A stretch of 64,000 bases of DNA, taken from contig NZ_LFQR01000048.1 of the NCBI RefSeq assembly GCF_001182895.1, forward strand, positions 1-64,000. The letters run 5' to 3'. Within the stretch, counting starts at the first letter, position 1. Every line of letters starts with the position of its first letter. The position numbers and the translations under genes are program-made. Origin of the DNA: Frateuria defendens (lineage in GTDB: Bacteria; Pseudomonadota; Gammaproteobacteria; Xanthomonadales; Rhodanobacteraceae). Shown here in pieces: positions 28,390 through 37,995 of this stretch. Under the pieces are notes generated by a model. It was given only the letters and a program-made list of their open reading frames with translations. It did no database searches and had not been told where the DNA came from.

Positions 28390-29289
28390 ATGCCCGATCC
28401 GTCCGCCGCCGTCGCCCGGCTCGCCGGCGCCGTGAAACGCTACGGTCCGCAGCGCGCCCTGGACGGCCTCGATCTCGCGCTGCAGCGCGGCGAAATACTT
28501 GCCTTGCTGGGGCCCAACGGCGCGGGCAAGAGCACCAGCATCGGGCTGTTGCTGGGATTGATCCGCGCGGATGCCGGGCGGGTCGAATTGTTCGGCCGCG
28601 ACCCGCAGCAGTTGGCGGCGCGCCGGCACATCGGCGTGATGCTGCAGAGCGCCGCGCTGCCGGCCACCCTGCGCGTGGGCGAATTGCTGCGGCTGGCCGC
28701 GAGCTACTACCCCCACCCGCGGCCGCTGGCCGAAAGCGCGGAACTTGCCGGCATCGCCGACCTGCTCGGGCGCCGCTACGGCAACCTCTCCGGCGGCCAG
28801 CAGCGGCGCGTGCAGTTCGCGCTGGCGCTGTGCGGGCGGCCGCGGCTGCTGTTCCTCGACGAGCCCACCGTGGGCATGGACATCGAGGCGCGGCAGAAGC
28901 TGTGGGCGGCGATCCGCCGCCTGCGCACGGAGGAGGGTTGCGCGATCGTGCTCACCACGCACTACCTCGAAGAGGCCGAGGCGCTGGCCGACCGCGTGTG
29001 CGTGCTGGCGCGCGGGCGCCTGGTCGGCGAGGGCAGCGTGGACGCGCTGCGCGCGCAGGTCGCCCGAACGCGCATTCGCTGCCTCAGCGACCTCGACGCC
29101 ACGGCCGTCGCGGCCTGGAGCCAGGTGAGCGTCGCCGAGCGCGACGGCGATCGCCTGCGCATCGTCACCACGGCGGCGGAGCAGGTCGTGCGCCGCCTGC
29201 TCGATGCCGACCCGGCCCTGCGCGAACTGGAAGTGCAGCGCGCCGGCCTGGCCGAAGCCTTCACCGAACTCACCCGCGAGGTCGCCTGA
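28390..29289 (+). CDS. ABC transporter ATP-binding protein
   Basis: This 299-residue ABC-2-type ATPase has Walker A GPNGAGKST, the Q-loop near GVMLQSAALPATLRV, signature LSGGQQRRVQFAL, Walker B LLFLDEPTVGMD, and the H-loop TTHYLEEAEALADRV. A C-terminal extension of about 75 residues is typical of drug or antibiotic exporters (CcmA/DrrA-like). CAAGGAGG precedes ATG 28390. It is the first gene of a tight operon with a permease, two kinases and a regulator. The substrate is unknown; systems of this kind often export antimicrobial compounds or respond to membrane stress. Confidence 0.92.
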   Translation: MPDPSAAVARLAGAVKRYGPQRALDGLDLALQRGEILALLGPNGAGKSTSIGLLLGLIRADAGRVELFGRDPQQLAARRHIGVMLQSAALPATLRVGELLRLAASYYPHPRPLAESAELAGIADLLGRRYGNLSGGQQRRVQFALALCGRPRLLFLDEPTVGMDIEARQKLWAAIRRLRTEEGCAIVLTTHYLEEAEALADRVCVLARGRLVGEGSVDALRAQVARTRIRCLSDLDATAVAAWSQVSVAERDGDRLRIVTTAAEQVVRRLLDADPALRELEVQRAGLAEAFTELTREVA

Positions 29290-29292
29290 GCG

Positions 29293-30099
29293 ATGAACAC
29301 CACCGTGTCCCAGGCATCTGCCATCGGCCACGCGGCGGCCGCCGCAGCCATGCCCTGGCGCCGCGTGCTCGGCGCCTACCGGGAGGAGGCGCGCGCCGAG
29401 ATCCTGCGTTACCTGCGCATGCCGAACTTCATGCTGCCGCTGCTGCTCATGCCGTGCCTGTTCTACCTGCTGTTCGGCATCGTGCTCGCCCATGCCAACG
29501 GACCGGATGCGCCGCGCTACCTGCTCGCCAGCTACGCCACCTTCGGGGTGATGGCGCCGGGCTTGTTCGGCTTCGGTGTCTCGCTGGCAATGGAGCGGGG
29601 CGACGGCCTGCTCATGCTCAAGCGCGCCATGCCGATGCCGCCGCTGGCCTACCTGCTCGGCAAGATGGCGATGGCGCTGCTGATGGCGGCCGTGGTTTCG
29701 CTGCTATTGCTGGCAATGGCCGGCTGCCTGGCCCATGCCGGCTTGCACCCATCGCAGATGGTGCGGCTGCTCGTCACCGGCACGCTGGGCGTGCTGCCGT
29801 TCGGCGCGCTGGGCATGCTGATCGGCAGCCTGGCCAAGGGGCAGGGCGGTCCGGGCACGGTCAACCTGGTCTACCTGCCGATGGCCTTCCTGTCGGGGCT
29901 GTGGTTTCCGTTGTCGATCCTGCCGGGCGTGCTGCAGCGGCTCGCGCCGGTGTGGCCCAGCTATCACCTCGACCAGTTGGCGTTGCAGGCGGTGGGCCTA
30001 GGCCATGCGGGCAGCGCATGGGGCCACGTCGCCGCCCTGGCCGGCTTCACCGCGGCGTGCCTGCTGGTGGCCGCGCGGCGCTTGCGCCGCTATGGTTGA
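29293..30099 (+). CDS. ABC-2 type transporter permease
   Basis: This 268-residue inner-membrane protein has six hydrophobic segments, starting with NFMLPLLLMPCLFYLLFGIVLA and ending with LAGFTAACLLVAARRLRRYG. The ABC-2 signature is around LVYLPMAFLSGLWFPLSILPGVLQRLAPVWPSYHLDQL. It follows the ATPase by three bases and would form the membrane half of the exporter. An ATG (30092) at its end offers an alternative overlapping start for the next gene. Confidence 0.9.
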   Translation: MNTTVSQASAIGHAAAAAAMPWRRVLGAYREEARAEILRYLRMPNFMLPLLLMPCLFYLLFGIVLAHANGPDAPRYLLASYATFGVMAPGLFGFGVSLAMERGDGLLMLKRAMPMPPLAYLLGKMAMALLMAAVVSLLLLAMAGCLAHAGLHPSQMVRLLVTGTLGVLPFGALGMLIGSLAKGQGGPGTVNLVYLPMAFLSGLWFPLSILPGVLQRLAPVWPSYHLDQLALQAVGLGHAGSAWGHVAALAGFTAACLLVAARRLRRYG

Positions 30100-30130
30100 G
30101 CGGCCCGCCACGCCCCCGGGAACCGCCGCC

Positions 30131-31372
30131 ATGGAAACCCTGCGCCAGTTGCCCGCCCGTTGGTTCAAGCCTGCGCCGGACTCGGCCATGACGCGCAGCG
30201 TGCATCGCGGGCGCTCAATGTGGACCGAGTCGGCGCATTTGCTGTGGTCGTTCTGGGTGTTCGTGGTGCCGGTGTTCAACAGCGAGGGCTGGAGCCTGCG
30301 CTGGGCGGTGCTCACCGCGACGAGCTATCCGCTGTTCCTGTGGCTGTTCTTCAAGGCCCTGGCCGCGCCGCGCCGCTACGTGATCCGCTACGCGCTCGTG
30401 CTGGTGCTGCTCGGCATGCTGCTGGCGCCCTGGTATCCCAGCGCCTTGACCTACTTCGTCTACGGCTGCGTGCTGCTGTGCTCGTGCAGCGTGCCGTTGT
30501 GGCGCTACATGGCGTGGCTGCTGGTGCTGAACACCGCGATGTGGGCGGAGTGCATGCTGCTGCACTACGCCTGGCAGTCGCTGGTCTCGATCCCGATCAC
30601 TACCGTCATCGTCGGCCTGATCGTCAACGCCGAGCGCCTGAGCAACGACAAGGAGGTCGAACTGCGGCTCTCCCAGGAAGAGGTGCGCCGCCTCGCCGCC
30701 ACTGCCGAGCGCGAGCGCATCGGCCGCGACCTGCACGACCTGCTCGGCCACACGCTGTCGCTGATCACCCTGAAGCTGGAACTCTCGCGCCGGCTGTTCG
30801 ACCGCGACAGCGAGGCGGCCCGGCGCGAGATGGAGGAGGCGGAGCAGGTGGCGCGCCATGCGCTGGCCGAGGTGCGCGCCGCAGTTACCGGTATCCGCGC
30901 CACCGACCTCGCCGCCGAGCTGGCCTCCGCGCGCCTGCTGCTCGGCGCCTCCGGTGTGCACCTGGACTACGCGCCGCCGCCGCCCGGCCTGCCCGCCGAC
31001 ACCGAGCGCGCACTGGCGCTGCTGCTGCGCGAGGCGGTGACCAACGTGGCGCGGCATGCCGAGGCGAGCCGCGCCTGGGTGCACTGGGCGCGCGAGGGCG
31101 CCGCGCTGCGCGTGACGGTGGCGGACGACGGGCGCGGCGGCATCACGCAGGACGGCAACGGCTTGTGCGGCATGCGCGAGCGCGTGCGGGCGCTGGGCGG
31201 CATGCTGGAGATCGACTCGCCGCGGGGGCAGGGCACGCGGTTGCGCATCCAGATGCCGGTGCCCGTCACGGTGATGCGGGAGCAGGCGGCGCAGAATGCG
31301 TCGCCGAAGCCTGCGGACGACATCGCAGGCAAGGCGATTCCCTGGCCGTCCCAGGAGGGGCAGGCGCTATGA
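30131..31372 (+). CDS. Sensor histidine kinase 1 (DesK type)
   Basis: This 413-residue protein has five or six N-terminal membrane helices with no large periplasmic sensor. A coiled linker (KEVELRLSQEEVRRLAATAERERIG) leads to the HisKA_3 phosphoacceptor in RDLHDLLGHTLSL and an ATPase domain (LLREAVTNVARHAEASRA, VADDGRGG, GLCGMRERVRALGG). Intramembrane-sensing kinases of this kind usually watch membrane state or their partner ABC transporter. The start may be ATG 30131 or the in-frame ATG 30092 that overlaps the permease stop. The last four bases (ATGA) overlap the second kinase. Confidence 0.9.
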   Translation: METLRQLPARWFKPAPDSAMTRSVHRGRSMWTESAHLLWSFWVFVVPVFNSEGWSLRWAVLTATSYPLFLWLFFKALAAPRRYVIRYALVLVLLGMLLAPWYPSALTYFVYGCVLLCSCSVPLWRYMAWLLVLNTAMWAECMLLHYAWQSLVSIPITTVIVGLIVNAERLSNDKEVELRLSQEEVRRLAATAERERIGRDLHDLLGHTLSLITLKLELSRRLFDRDSEAARREMEEAEQVARHALAEVRAAVTGIRATDLAAELASARLLLGASGVHLDYAPPPPGLPADTERALALLLREAVTNVARHAEASRAWVHWAREGAALRVTVADDGRGGITQDGNGLCGMRERVRALGGMLEIDSPRGQGTRLRIQMPVPVTVMREQAAQNASPKPADDIAGKAIPWPSQEGQAL

Positions 31373-32556
31373 AACGCTTGACGGACTATGTGTCGACACC
31401 GCGGCCGGATTCGCTGATGGGGCAGCTCGGCTCACCGCTGCCCTTGCGCTGGCAGATGAGGATGCTCGTGCTGATGCCGGGCATGGCGATCTATATGCCG
31501 CTGCTGGCAAAAGGCTTTGCGTGGGCGTGGTTCGGCCCCACGCTGCTGTCGCTGCCGTTCTTCCTCTATTTCCATGCGCAGGCCTACCTCGGGCCACTGT
31601 CCCGGCTGGGATGGTATGCGGCCGGCATGACGGTCCTGGGGCTGGTCTTGCTGCGCGTCAATGCAGCGGCCTTCTTCTATCCGATCATGGCCTGCATGGT
31701 CCTGGGGCATCTGCCCTCATGGCGACAGGGGCTGGCGTCGTCCGCGCTCATCATGCTGGTTTCCGTGGTAGTGGCCGGGTTCGGGGCTTTGCCGTCAGGC
31801 ATCATCGCGATACTCGCAACGGTCGGCTTTTTTTGCTGGCTGGGCAGCACCATCGGCATCCACGCCCTGCGGCGCGACGCGGCCCTGCGCCTGTCGCAGG
31901 AGGAAGTGCGCCGGCTCGCCACGCTGGCCGAACGCGAGCGCATCGGCCGCGACCTGCACGACCTGCTCGGCCACACGCTGTCGCTGGTGACGATCAAGTC
32001 GGAACTGGCGCGCCGGCTGGCGCTCGCCGACCCGCCGCGTGCCCAGCGCGAGATGGAGGAGGTGGAGCGCGTGGCGCGGCACGCCCTGGCCGAAGTCCGC
32101 ACGGCCGTCACCGGCATGCGCCGCAGCGACCTGGCGGCGGAACTGATGTCCGCGCGGCTGATGCTGGAAGCCTCCGGCGTGCAGTTCGACGGCGCGCTGC
32201 CGGACAACCTGCACCTGCCCGAGGCGATCGAGGCGGCGCTGGCGCTGGTGTTGCGGGAGGCCGTCACCAATATCCATCGCCATGCCAGGGCCACGGTGGC
32301 CCAAGTACAAAGCTCCATTGACGAGGGAAGCTTCCAGATGCGCATCAGCGACAACGGGCGCGGCGGCCTGTCCGCGCACGGCAACGGCGTCGGCGGCATG
32401 CGCGAGCGCGTGCGCACGCTGGGCGGCACGCTGCGCATCGACTCGCCGCCGCGGCGCGGCACGGTGTTGTCGCTGTGCGTGCCGCTGCCTGCGCAGGCCG
32501 CCGCGCCGGCGAGAGGGGAATCCATGTCGCTGCATGTTGCCGGGAGCCGCGCATGA
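31369..32556 (+). CDS. Sensor histidine kinase 2 (DesK type), paralogue of kinase 1
   Basis: This 395-residue protein has the same layout as the preceding gene. The membrane region differs (MRMLVLMPGMAIYMPLLAKG and four more segments), but the linker and H-box are nearly identical to kinase 1 (RLSQEEVRRLA, ERERIGRDLHDLLGHTLSL). The ATPase domain has REAVTNIHRHARATVA, ISDNGRGG and GVGGMRERVRTLGG. Its ATG overlaps the stop of kinase 1, and its own stop overlaps the regulator (ATGA), so the three are translationally coupled. It is a tandem duplication with a diverged input region. Confidence 0.9.
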   Translation: MKRLTDYVSTPRPDSLMGQLGSPLPLRWQMRMLVLMPGMAIYMPLLAKGFAWAWFGPTLLSLPFFLYFHAQAYLGPLSRLGWYAAGMTVLGLVLLRVNAAAFFYPIMACMVLGHLPSWRQGLASSALIMLVSVVVAGFGALPSGIIAILATVGFFCWLGSTIGIHALRRDAALRLSQEEVRRLATLAERERIGRDLHDLLGHTLSLVTIKSELARRLALADPPRAQREMEEVERVARHALAEVRTAVTGMRRSDLAAELMSARLMLEASGVQFDGALPDNLHLPEAIEAALALVLREAVTNIHRHARATVAQVQSSIDEGSFQMRISDNGRGGLSAHGNGVGGMRERVRTLGGTLRIDSPPRRGTVLSLCVPLPAQAAAPARGESMSLHVAGSRA

Positions 32557-33155
32557 TCCGCGTGCTGCTGGCCGAGGACCAGGCGATGGTGCGCGGCGCA
32601 CTGTCCGCGCTGCTCAACCTGGAGAGCGACATCGAGGTGCTGGGCTCGGCCGCCGACGGCGAGGCGGCCTGGCGCGAGCTGCAGCGGCTCAAGCCCGACG
32701 TGCTGGTCACCGACATCGAGATGCCCGGCCTCACCGGGCTGGAGCTGGCGCAGCGCGCGCAACGGCACGAGTTGCCGGTGAAGGTGGTCATCGTCACCAC
32801 CTTCGCGCGGCCGGGCTTCCTGCGTCGCGCGCTCGATGCCGGCGTGGCCGGCTATCTGCTCAAGGACGCGCCGGCGGAGAACCTCGCCGAGGCGCTGCGC
32901 AAGGTGCACCGCGGCGGCCGCGCGATCGACCCGCAACTGGCGCTGGAGGCGTGGTCCGAGGCCGACCCGCTCAACGACCGCGAACGCCAGGTGCTGCGCC
33001 TCGCCGGCGAGGGCCTCCCCGCCGGCGACATCGCCGTCCGCCTCAAACTCTCCCACGGCACCGTGCGCAACTACCTCTCCGAGGCCATCGGCAAGCTCGG
33101 CGTGGCCAACCGCATCGAGGCGTACCGGCTGGCGCGGCAGAAGGGGTGGCTCTAG
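32553..33155 (+). CDS. Response regulator, NarL/DesR family
   Basis: This 200-residue protein has a receiver domain with acidic residues in LLAEDQ, phosphoacceptor Asp in VLVTDIEMPG, Thr in VIVTTF and Lys in YLLKDAP. A C-terminal LuxR-type helix-turn-helix follows (LNDRERQVLRLAGEGLPAGDIAVRLKLSHGTVRNYLSEAI). It is the only regulator after two kinase genes and probably takes phosphate from both. The palindrome at 28299-28318 is the best candidate target. Confidence 0.93.
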   Translation: MIRVLLAEDQAMVRGALSALLNLESDIEVLGSAADGEAAWRELQRLKPDVLVTDIEMPGLTGLELAQRAQRHELPVKVVIVTTFARPGFLRRALDAGVAGYLLKDAPAENLAEALRKVHRGGRAIDPQLALEAWSEADPLNDRERQVLRLAGEGLPAGDIAVRLKLSHGTVRNYLSEAIGKLGVANRIEAYRLARQKGWL

Positions 33156-33158
33156 GGC

Positions 33159-33237
33159 TGGGAATCGGGAGTTGGGAATAGGTAAAGAGCGGGGCGGCGC
33201 TTTGTGGGGGCGCCGCTTTACGCTTTCCCGATTCCCG
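33159..33237. repeat. GGGAAT-type inverted repeat, copy 3
   Basis: GGGAATCGGGAGTTGGGAAT on the left is answered by TTTCCCGATTCCCGAA on the right, enclosing an inner GGCGGCGC/GCGCCGC hairpin. It lies between the response regulator gene and queA. Confidence 0.65.
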
Positions 33238-33307
33238 AACTTCGCGCTCCACGCCACGCTGCGGGATAATGCTTCGCTGACTGTTCCCGAGCCGCGAAGC
33301 GCCCGTC

Positions 33308-34339
33308 TTGAAGAAATCCGATTTCGATTACGAACTGCCGCCCGAGCTGATCGCGCAGGCGCCGTTGGCCGAGCGTTCGGCCAGCCGGCTGCTGGTGCTC
33401 GACGTGCCCGGGCAGGCGCTGGCCGACCGCCGGTTCCGCGAGTTGCCGCAGTTCCTGCGCGCGGGCGACCTGCTGGTGTTCAACGACACCCGCGTGCTGC
33501 CGGCGCGCCTCTACGGGCGCAAGGAGAGCGGCGGGGCGGTGGAGATCCTGATCGAGCGGGTCACCGGCGCGCACGAGGCGACGGTGCAGTTGGGCGTGAG
33601 CAAGAAGCCGAAGGCGGGCGGGCGGATCGAGCTGGCCGACGGCAGCATGGCGGTGGTGCTGGGACGCGAGGGCGCCTTCTTCCAGCTGCGCTTCGCCTCG
33701 CCCGAGCCGCTGGAGAAGCTGCTGCCGAAGCTCGGCGAGATGCCGCTGCCGCCGTACATCGCGCGCCATGCCGACCACAGCGACGAGGAGCGCTACCAGA
33801 CCGTGTTCGCGCGCGAGCCGGGCGCGGTGGCGGCGCCCACCGCGGGCCTGCACTTCGACGAAGGGATGCTGGCCGAGTTGCGCGAACGCGGCGTGGACTT
33901 CGGCTACGTGACCCTGCACGTAGGCGCCGGCACCTTCCAGCCGGTGCGCGCGGACGACATCAAGAACCACCAGATGCACCGCGAGTGGCTCAACGTGGGC
34001 GCGGGGCTGGTCGAGCAGATCCGCCGCACGCGCGCCGCCGGCGGGCGGGTGGTCGCGGTGGGCACCACGGTGGTGCGCGCGCTGGAGAGCGCCACGGTGG
34101 ACGGCGAGTTGAAGCCTTTCGCCGGCGAGACGCAGATCTTCATCTTCCCCGGCTACCGCATCACCAGCATCGACGCGCTGATCACCAACTTCCACCTGCC
34201 GCAGTCGACGCTGCTGATGCTGGTCTCGGCGCTGGCCGGGCGCGACTTCATCCTGGAGGCCTACCGCCACGCGGTGGCCGGGCGCTACCGCTTCTTCTCC
34301 TACGGCGATGCGATGCTGATCCTGCCGCAAGGCGGCTGA
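33308..34339 (+). CDS. queA: S-adenosylmethionine:tRNA ribosyltransferase-isomerase
   Basis: QueA transfers the ribosyl part of SAM to the modified base in tRNA to make epoxyqueuosine. The 343 residues begin KKSDFDYELPPELIAQAPLAERSASRLL and contain FNDTRVLPARLYG, RYQTVFAREPGAVAAPTAGLHFD and TLHVGAGTFQPVR, all QueA hallmarks. The only start that keeps the conserved N-terminus is TTG at 33308; no ATG or GTG lies suitably near. tgt, the preceding step of queuosine insertion, follows 209 bases later. Confidence 0.97.
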   Translation: MKKSDFDYELPPELIAQAPLAERSASRLLVLDVPGQALADRRFRELPQFLRAGDLLVFNDTRVLPARLYGRKESGGAVEILIERVTGAHEATVQLGVSKKPKAGGRIELADGSMAVVLGREGAFFQLRFASPEPLEKLLPKLGEMPLPPYIARHADHSDEERYQTVFAREPGAVAAPTAGLHFDEGMLAELRERGVDFGYVTLHVGAGTFQPVRADDIKNHQMHREWLNVGAGLVEQIRRTRAAGGRVVAVGTTVVRALESATVDGELKPFAGETQIFIFPGYRITSIDALITNFHLPQSTLLMLVSALAGRDFILEAYRHAVAGRYRFFSYGDAMLILPQGG

Positions 34340-34429
34340 GAACCTGTTCAAAAGTCTTCTTCGTTGACGTCGCATGACTCATCACGCCTGCTTACAGGGG
34401 GATGCCGGGAGGGTGCTAGCCGCGAGGCA

Positions 34430-34474
34430 AGGGTTCACCCCTCCCCAACCCTCCCCTACACGCAGGGGAGGGTC
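34430..34474. repeat. CCCTCCCC-type inverted repeat, copy 1
   Basis: CCCTCCCC-TACACGC-AGGGGAGGG forms a hairpin between queA and tgt, preceded by a second CCCCTCCCC run. Similar hairpins are at 53807-53843, 55456-55484 and 62085-62104. Confidence 0.55.
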
Positions 34475-34488
34475 TTGGCAGGTTCTGA

Positions 34489-35673
<1,185 letters not shown>

Positions 35674-35716
35674 CGGCCCCGCGCCCACCCCGGTTCCTTG
35701 CGGGGTGCGCCGCTGC

Positions 35717-35796
35717 TGTAGGAGGCGCGCTTGCGCGCGACCGGCCGGCGCGATGGGCTTGCAGCGCCACGGTCGCGCGCAAGCGCGCTCCTTACA
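35717..35796. repeat. REP-like inverted pair, copy 2
   Basis: TGTAGGAGGCGCGCTTGCGC on the left and GTCGCGCGCAAGCGCGCTCC plus TTACA on the right face each other over about 30 bases, between convergent tgt and the porin gene. Confidence 0.85.
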
Positions 35797-35819
35797 TTCG
35801 GAGGCGGGAGGGTGGGTTT

Positions 35820-37229
35820 TCAGTAGTTCACTTGCAGCTGCAACCGCAGCAGGTCGCCGTCGACCTGCCGGTACGGCGCCGCCGTGGTGTTGGTGCGGCG
35901 CATGTTGGCGTAGGCGAGGGCGATCTCCAGCGCGCTGGAGGGTTGCCATTCCACGCCGGCCTCGATCTCGTCCACCTTCATGCGCGGCGCGTTGTTGTCG
36001 AATTTCGAGGCGCCGCGGTAGGTCTGCCACTTGAGGTAGGGCATCAGCGAGCCGAACGCGCCGTCGACCTTGTACATGGCCTGCACGTAGCCGCCGCGCA
36101 GCGACCTGGTGCGAATGCGGCGCCGGGCCACGTCCAGTTCCGGCCCGCGGCCCACCGTCCACTCGGCCTGCACGCCGAACGGCTGCGGGTAGTAGATGAC
36201 GTGGGCGGCCACGCGCTGGTCCTTGGAGCCTTCGGCCGAGGCGGGCACGGCGGGCGTGAAGCTGCGCCCGTCGAGGCTGACCGGCGCGGTGCCGACCACG
36301 AAGCGGCCGGTGTAGGCGTCGGCGCCCACCTCCAGGTACTGCCCGTTGTCGAACTTGAACGGGTAGGTGGCGTGCAGCACGGTGTGCAGGCTGTTGTTGC
36401 GCTCGGCGCGGTTGGCGCCCTGGCCGTTGTAGAAGCCCAGGCCCAGCACGCCGTAGTCGCCCGAGCCCTTCAGGCCAGACTTCACCAGGTCCTGGAAGCG
36501 CTCGTGGGCCACCTGCGGCGTGTAGTAGAACAGCGCGCCGATGTCGCGCTCGTCGCGCAGGCCCGAGTTGAGCGCGTCGGCGCGGTCGGGCGAGAGGCGG
36601 TTCTGGCTGGACTGCAGGTTTTCCCAGCCGTAGGGGATCTTGGACTGGCCGGCGCGGATGCGGAACTCGCGCTGCCTGTCCAGGTAGATGTCGGCGTAGG
36701 CGTCGCGCAGCTGGGCGAAGTTGGAGGTGGTGGAGCCGGTGGGCGTGCTGCCGAAGTCGGGCTGGAAGTACAGCGAGACGTAGTCGTTGAGGTCGCCGCT
36801 CAGCACCACGCGGGCGCGGCGGATGCCGAAGCCCTGGTTGCCGCCCACGAAGCGGTCGCCCGGGGTGCGGAGGTCGTAGGCGTCGCCACCCACCTCGTGG
36901 TTGTAGCGGATCTGCATGTAGCCGCGCAGGCCGATGCGGTCGTACCACTTCCTGGCGGCCGGCTTGGCCGGTTCGGCACGGGCGAGCTGGGGCGCGGCGG
37001 GCGCGACCGGGGCCGTCGCGGGTGGCACAGGCAGGGCCGACTGGGGCAGCTTGCCGTGCTCGTCCACCTGCACGAAGGTGCCGAGCTTGACGCGGCCGGG
37101 GCCGGGCTCGGCGAAGAGCTGCTTGGTCTTCTTGTCGACGTAGAGGTCGAGCTCGGTGGCTTCGGCCAGGTCGCCGCCGGTGGCGGCGCCGAGGGTGCAA
37201 AGGAGTGCTGCGAGGGCGCGTTTCTTCAT
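35820..37229 (-). CDS. Phosphate-selective porin, OprO/OprP type
   Basis: This 469-residue outer-membrane porin has a signal peptide (RALAALLCTLGAATGG), a Pro/Ala-rich segment (about 60-95), then a barrel beginning WYDRIGLRGYMQIRYNHEVGG. Family features are FGIRRARVVLSGDLNDYVSLYFQPDFG and RIRAGQSKIPYGWENLQSSQNRL, and the protein ends LQLQVNY with an aromatic C-terminus. The family takes up phosphate or polyphosphate. A candidate Pho box lies about 195 bases upstream on its strand. The gene sits, in opposite orientation, inside the usually compact queA-tgt-yajC-secDF cluster. Confidence 0.88.
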   Translation of the reverse strand: MKKRALAALLCTLGAATGGDLAEATELDLYVDKKTKQLFAEPGPGRVKLGTFVQVDEHGKLPQSALPVPPATAPVAPAAPQLARAEPAKPAARKWYDRIGLRGYMQIRYNHEVGGDAYDLRTPGDRFVGGNQGFGIRRARVVLSGDLNDYVSLYFQPDFGSTPTGSTTSNFAQLRDAYADIYLDRQREFRIRAGQSKIPYGWENLQSSQNRLSPDRADALNSGLRDERDIGALFYYTPQVAHERFQDLVKSGLKGSGDYGVLGLGFYNGQGANRAERNNSLHTVLHATYPFKFDNGQYLEVGADAYTGRFVVGTAPVSLDGRSFTPAVPASAEGSKDQRVAAHVIYYPQPFGVQAEWTVGRGPELDVARRRIRTRSLRGGYVQAMYKVDGAFGSLMPYLKWQTYRGASKFDNNAPRMKVDEIEAGVEWQPSSALEIALAYANMRRTNTTAAPYRQVDGDLLRLQLQVNY

Positions 37230-37580
37230 GGGTGGTCCGCTGGGTGGCAGTGGCAGGGGGGGCGCGTTGCGCGGGCTTTCCTGCGGGGCGGCCGCATGGA
37301 TGCGGTGCGCGGCCGGGATGCGTCCGTGTCTTTTCCCGGTGCCTTGGCGCGTGTGGCGAGCCCCTTCGCCGGATTCGTAAAATCTTGCGCAGCCGTGGCG
37401 AGCGGCACCCTACGCAGGCCGCGTGTCGGTTTCGTGACAGGCGTGGCGCTTCGGCGAGGGCGCCGGCGCCGGGGCGCGGTTCGGTGCGTTTCCCGCGAAC
37501 CGCATGGCATAATCGGAGGTCTTTTACTGGATGCTGGGCGGACTTTCCCGCCTAAGCCATTGCTTGCGAGACAAAAATCT
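37230..37580. other. Divergent gap between porin and yajC
   Basis: No gene is seen in these 351 bases. They hold a Pho-box-like sequence for the porin (listed separately) and, on the plus strand, CATAAT at 37508-37513, a possible -10 for yajC-secDF without a clear -35. Confidence 0.4.
37423..37440 (-). promoter_or_regulatory. Candidate Pho box for the porin
   Basis: On the minus strand the sequence is CTGTCACGAAACCGACAC. Two heptamers (CTGTCAC and CCGACAC) are spaced by four bases, matching the PhoB layout CTGTCAT-N4-CTGTCAC at 11 of 14 positions. Confidence 0.45.
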
Positions 37581-37913
37581 ATGAGTTCTCAGCTTCCCAT
37601 CGTGATCGCCCAGGCGGCCCCGGCCGCCGGCCAGGGCAATCCGCTGCTGACCTTCCTGCCGCTGATCGTGCTGTTCGGCCTGATGTATTTCCTGATGATC
37701 CGCCCGCAGATGAAGCGGCAGAAGGAGCATCGCAACATGGTCGCCGCGCTCTCCAAGGGCGACGAGGTGGTCACCAACGGCGGCATCGCCGGCCGCGTGG
37801 AAGAAGTGGGCGAGAGCTTCATCACGGTGGAAATCGCGCCGAACGTGAAGGTCAAGCTGCAGAAGGGCGCCGTGTCGCAGGTGCTGCCCAAGGGCACGCT
37901 GAAGGCCTCCTGA
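37581..37913 (+). CDS. yajC: Preprotein translocase subunit YajC
   Basis: YajC is a small accessory of the SecDF complex in the inner membrane. The 110 residues have an N-terminal Ala/Pro linker, one membrane helix (PLLTFLPLIVLFGLMYFLMIRPQMKRQKEH) and the conserved cytoplasmic domain LSKGDEVVTNGGIAGRVEEV. It is followed by secD and secF. Confidence 0.96.
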   Translation: MSSQLPIVIAQAAPAAGQGNPLLTFLPLIVLFGLMYFLMIRPQMKRQKEHRNMVAALSKGDEVVTNGGIAGRVEEVGESFITVEIAPNVKVKLQKGAVSQVLPKGTLKAS

Positions 37914-37934
37914 CGGGGATCCTCATCGAAGAGT

Positions 37935-37952
37935 GCGGCCATGGACGGCCGC
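37935..37952. repeat. GGCCAT-type palindromic repeat
   Basis: GCGGCCATGGACGGCCGC, preceded by GAAGAGT, lies in the yajC-secD gap. It is the same family as 10219, 13640, 39888 and 53928. Confidence 0.65.
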
Positions 37953-37995
37953 CCGCTGGCTCGCGCGATCACGGACGGTCGCCCAAGGATCGAAC

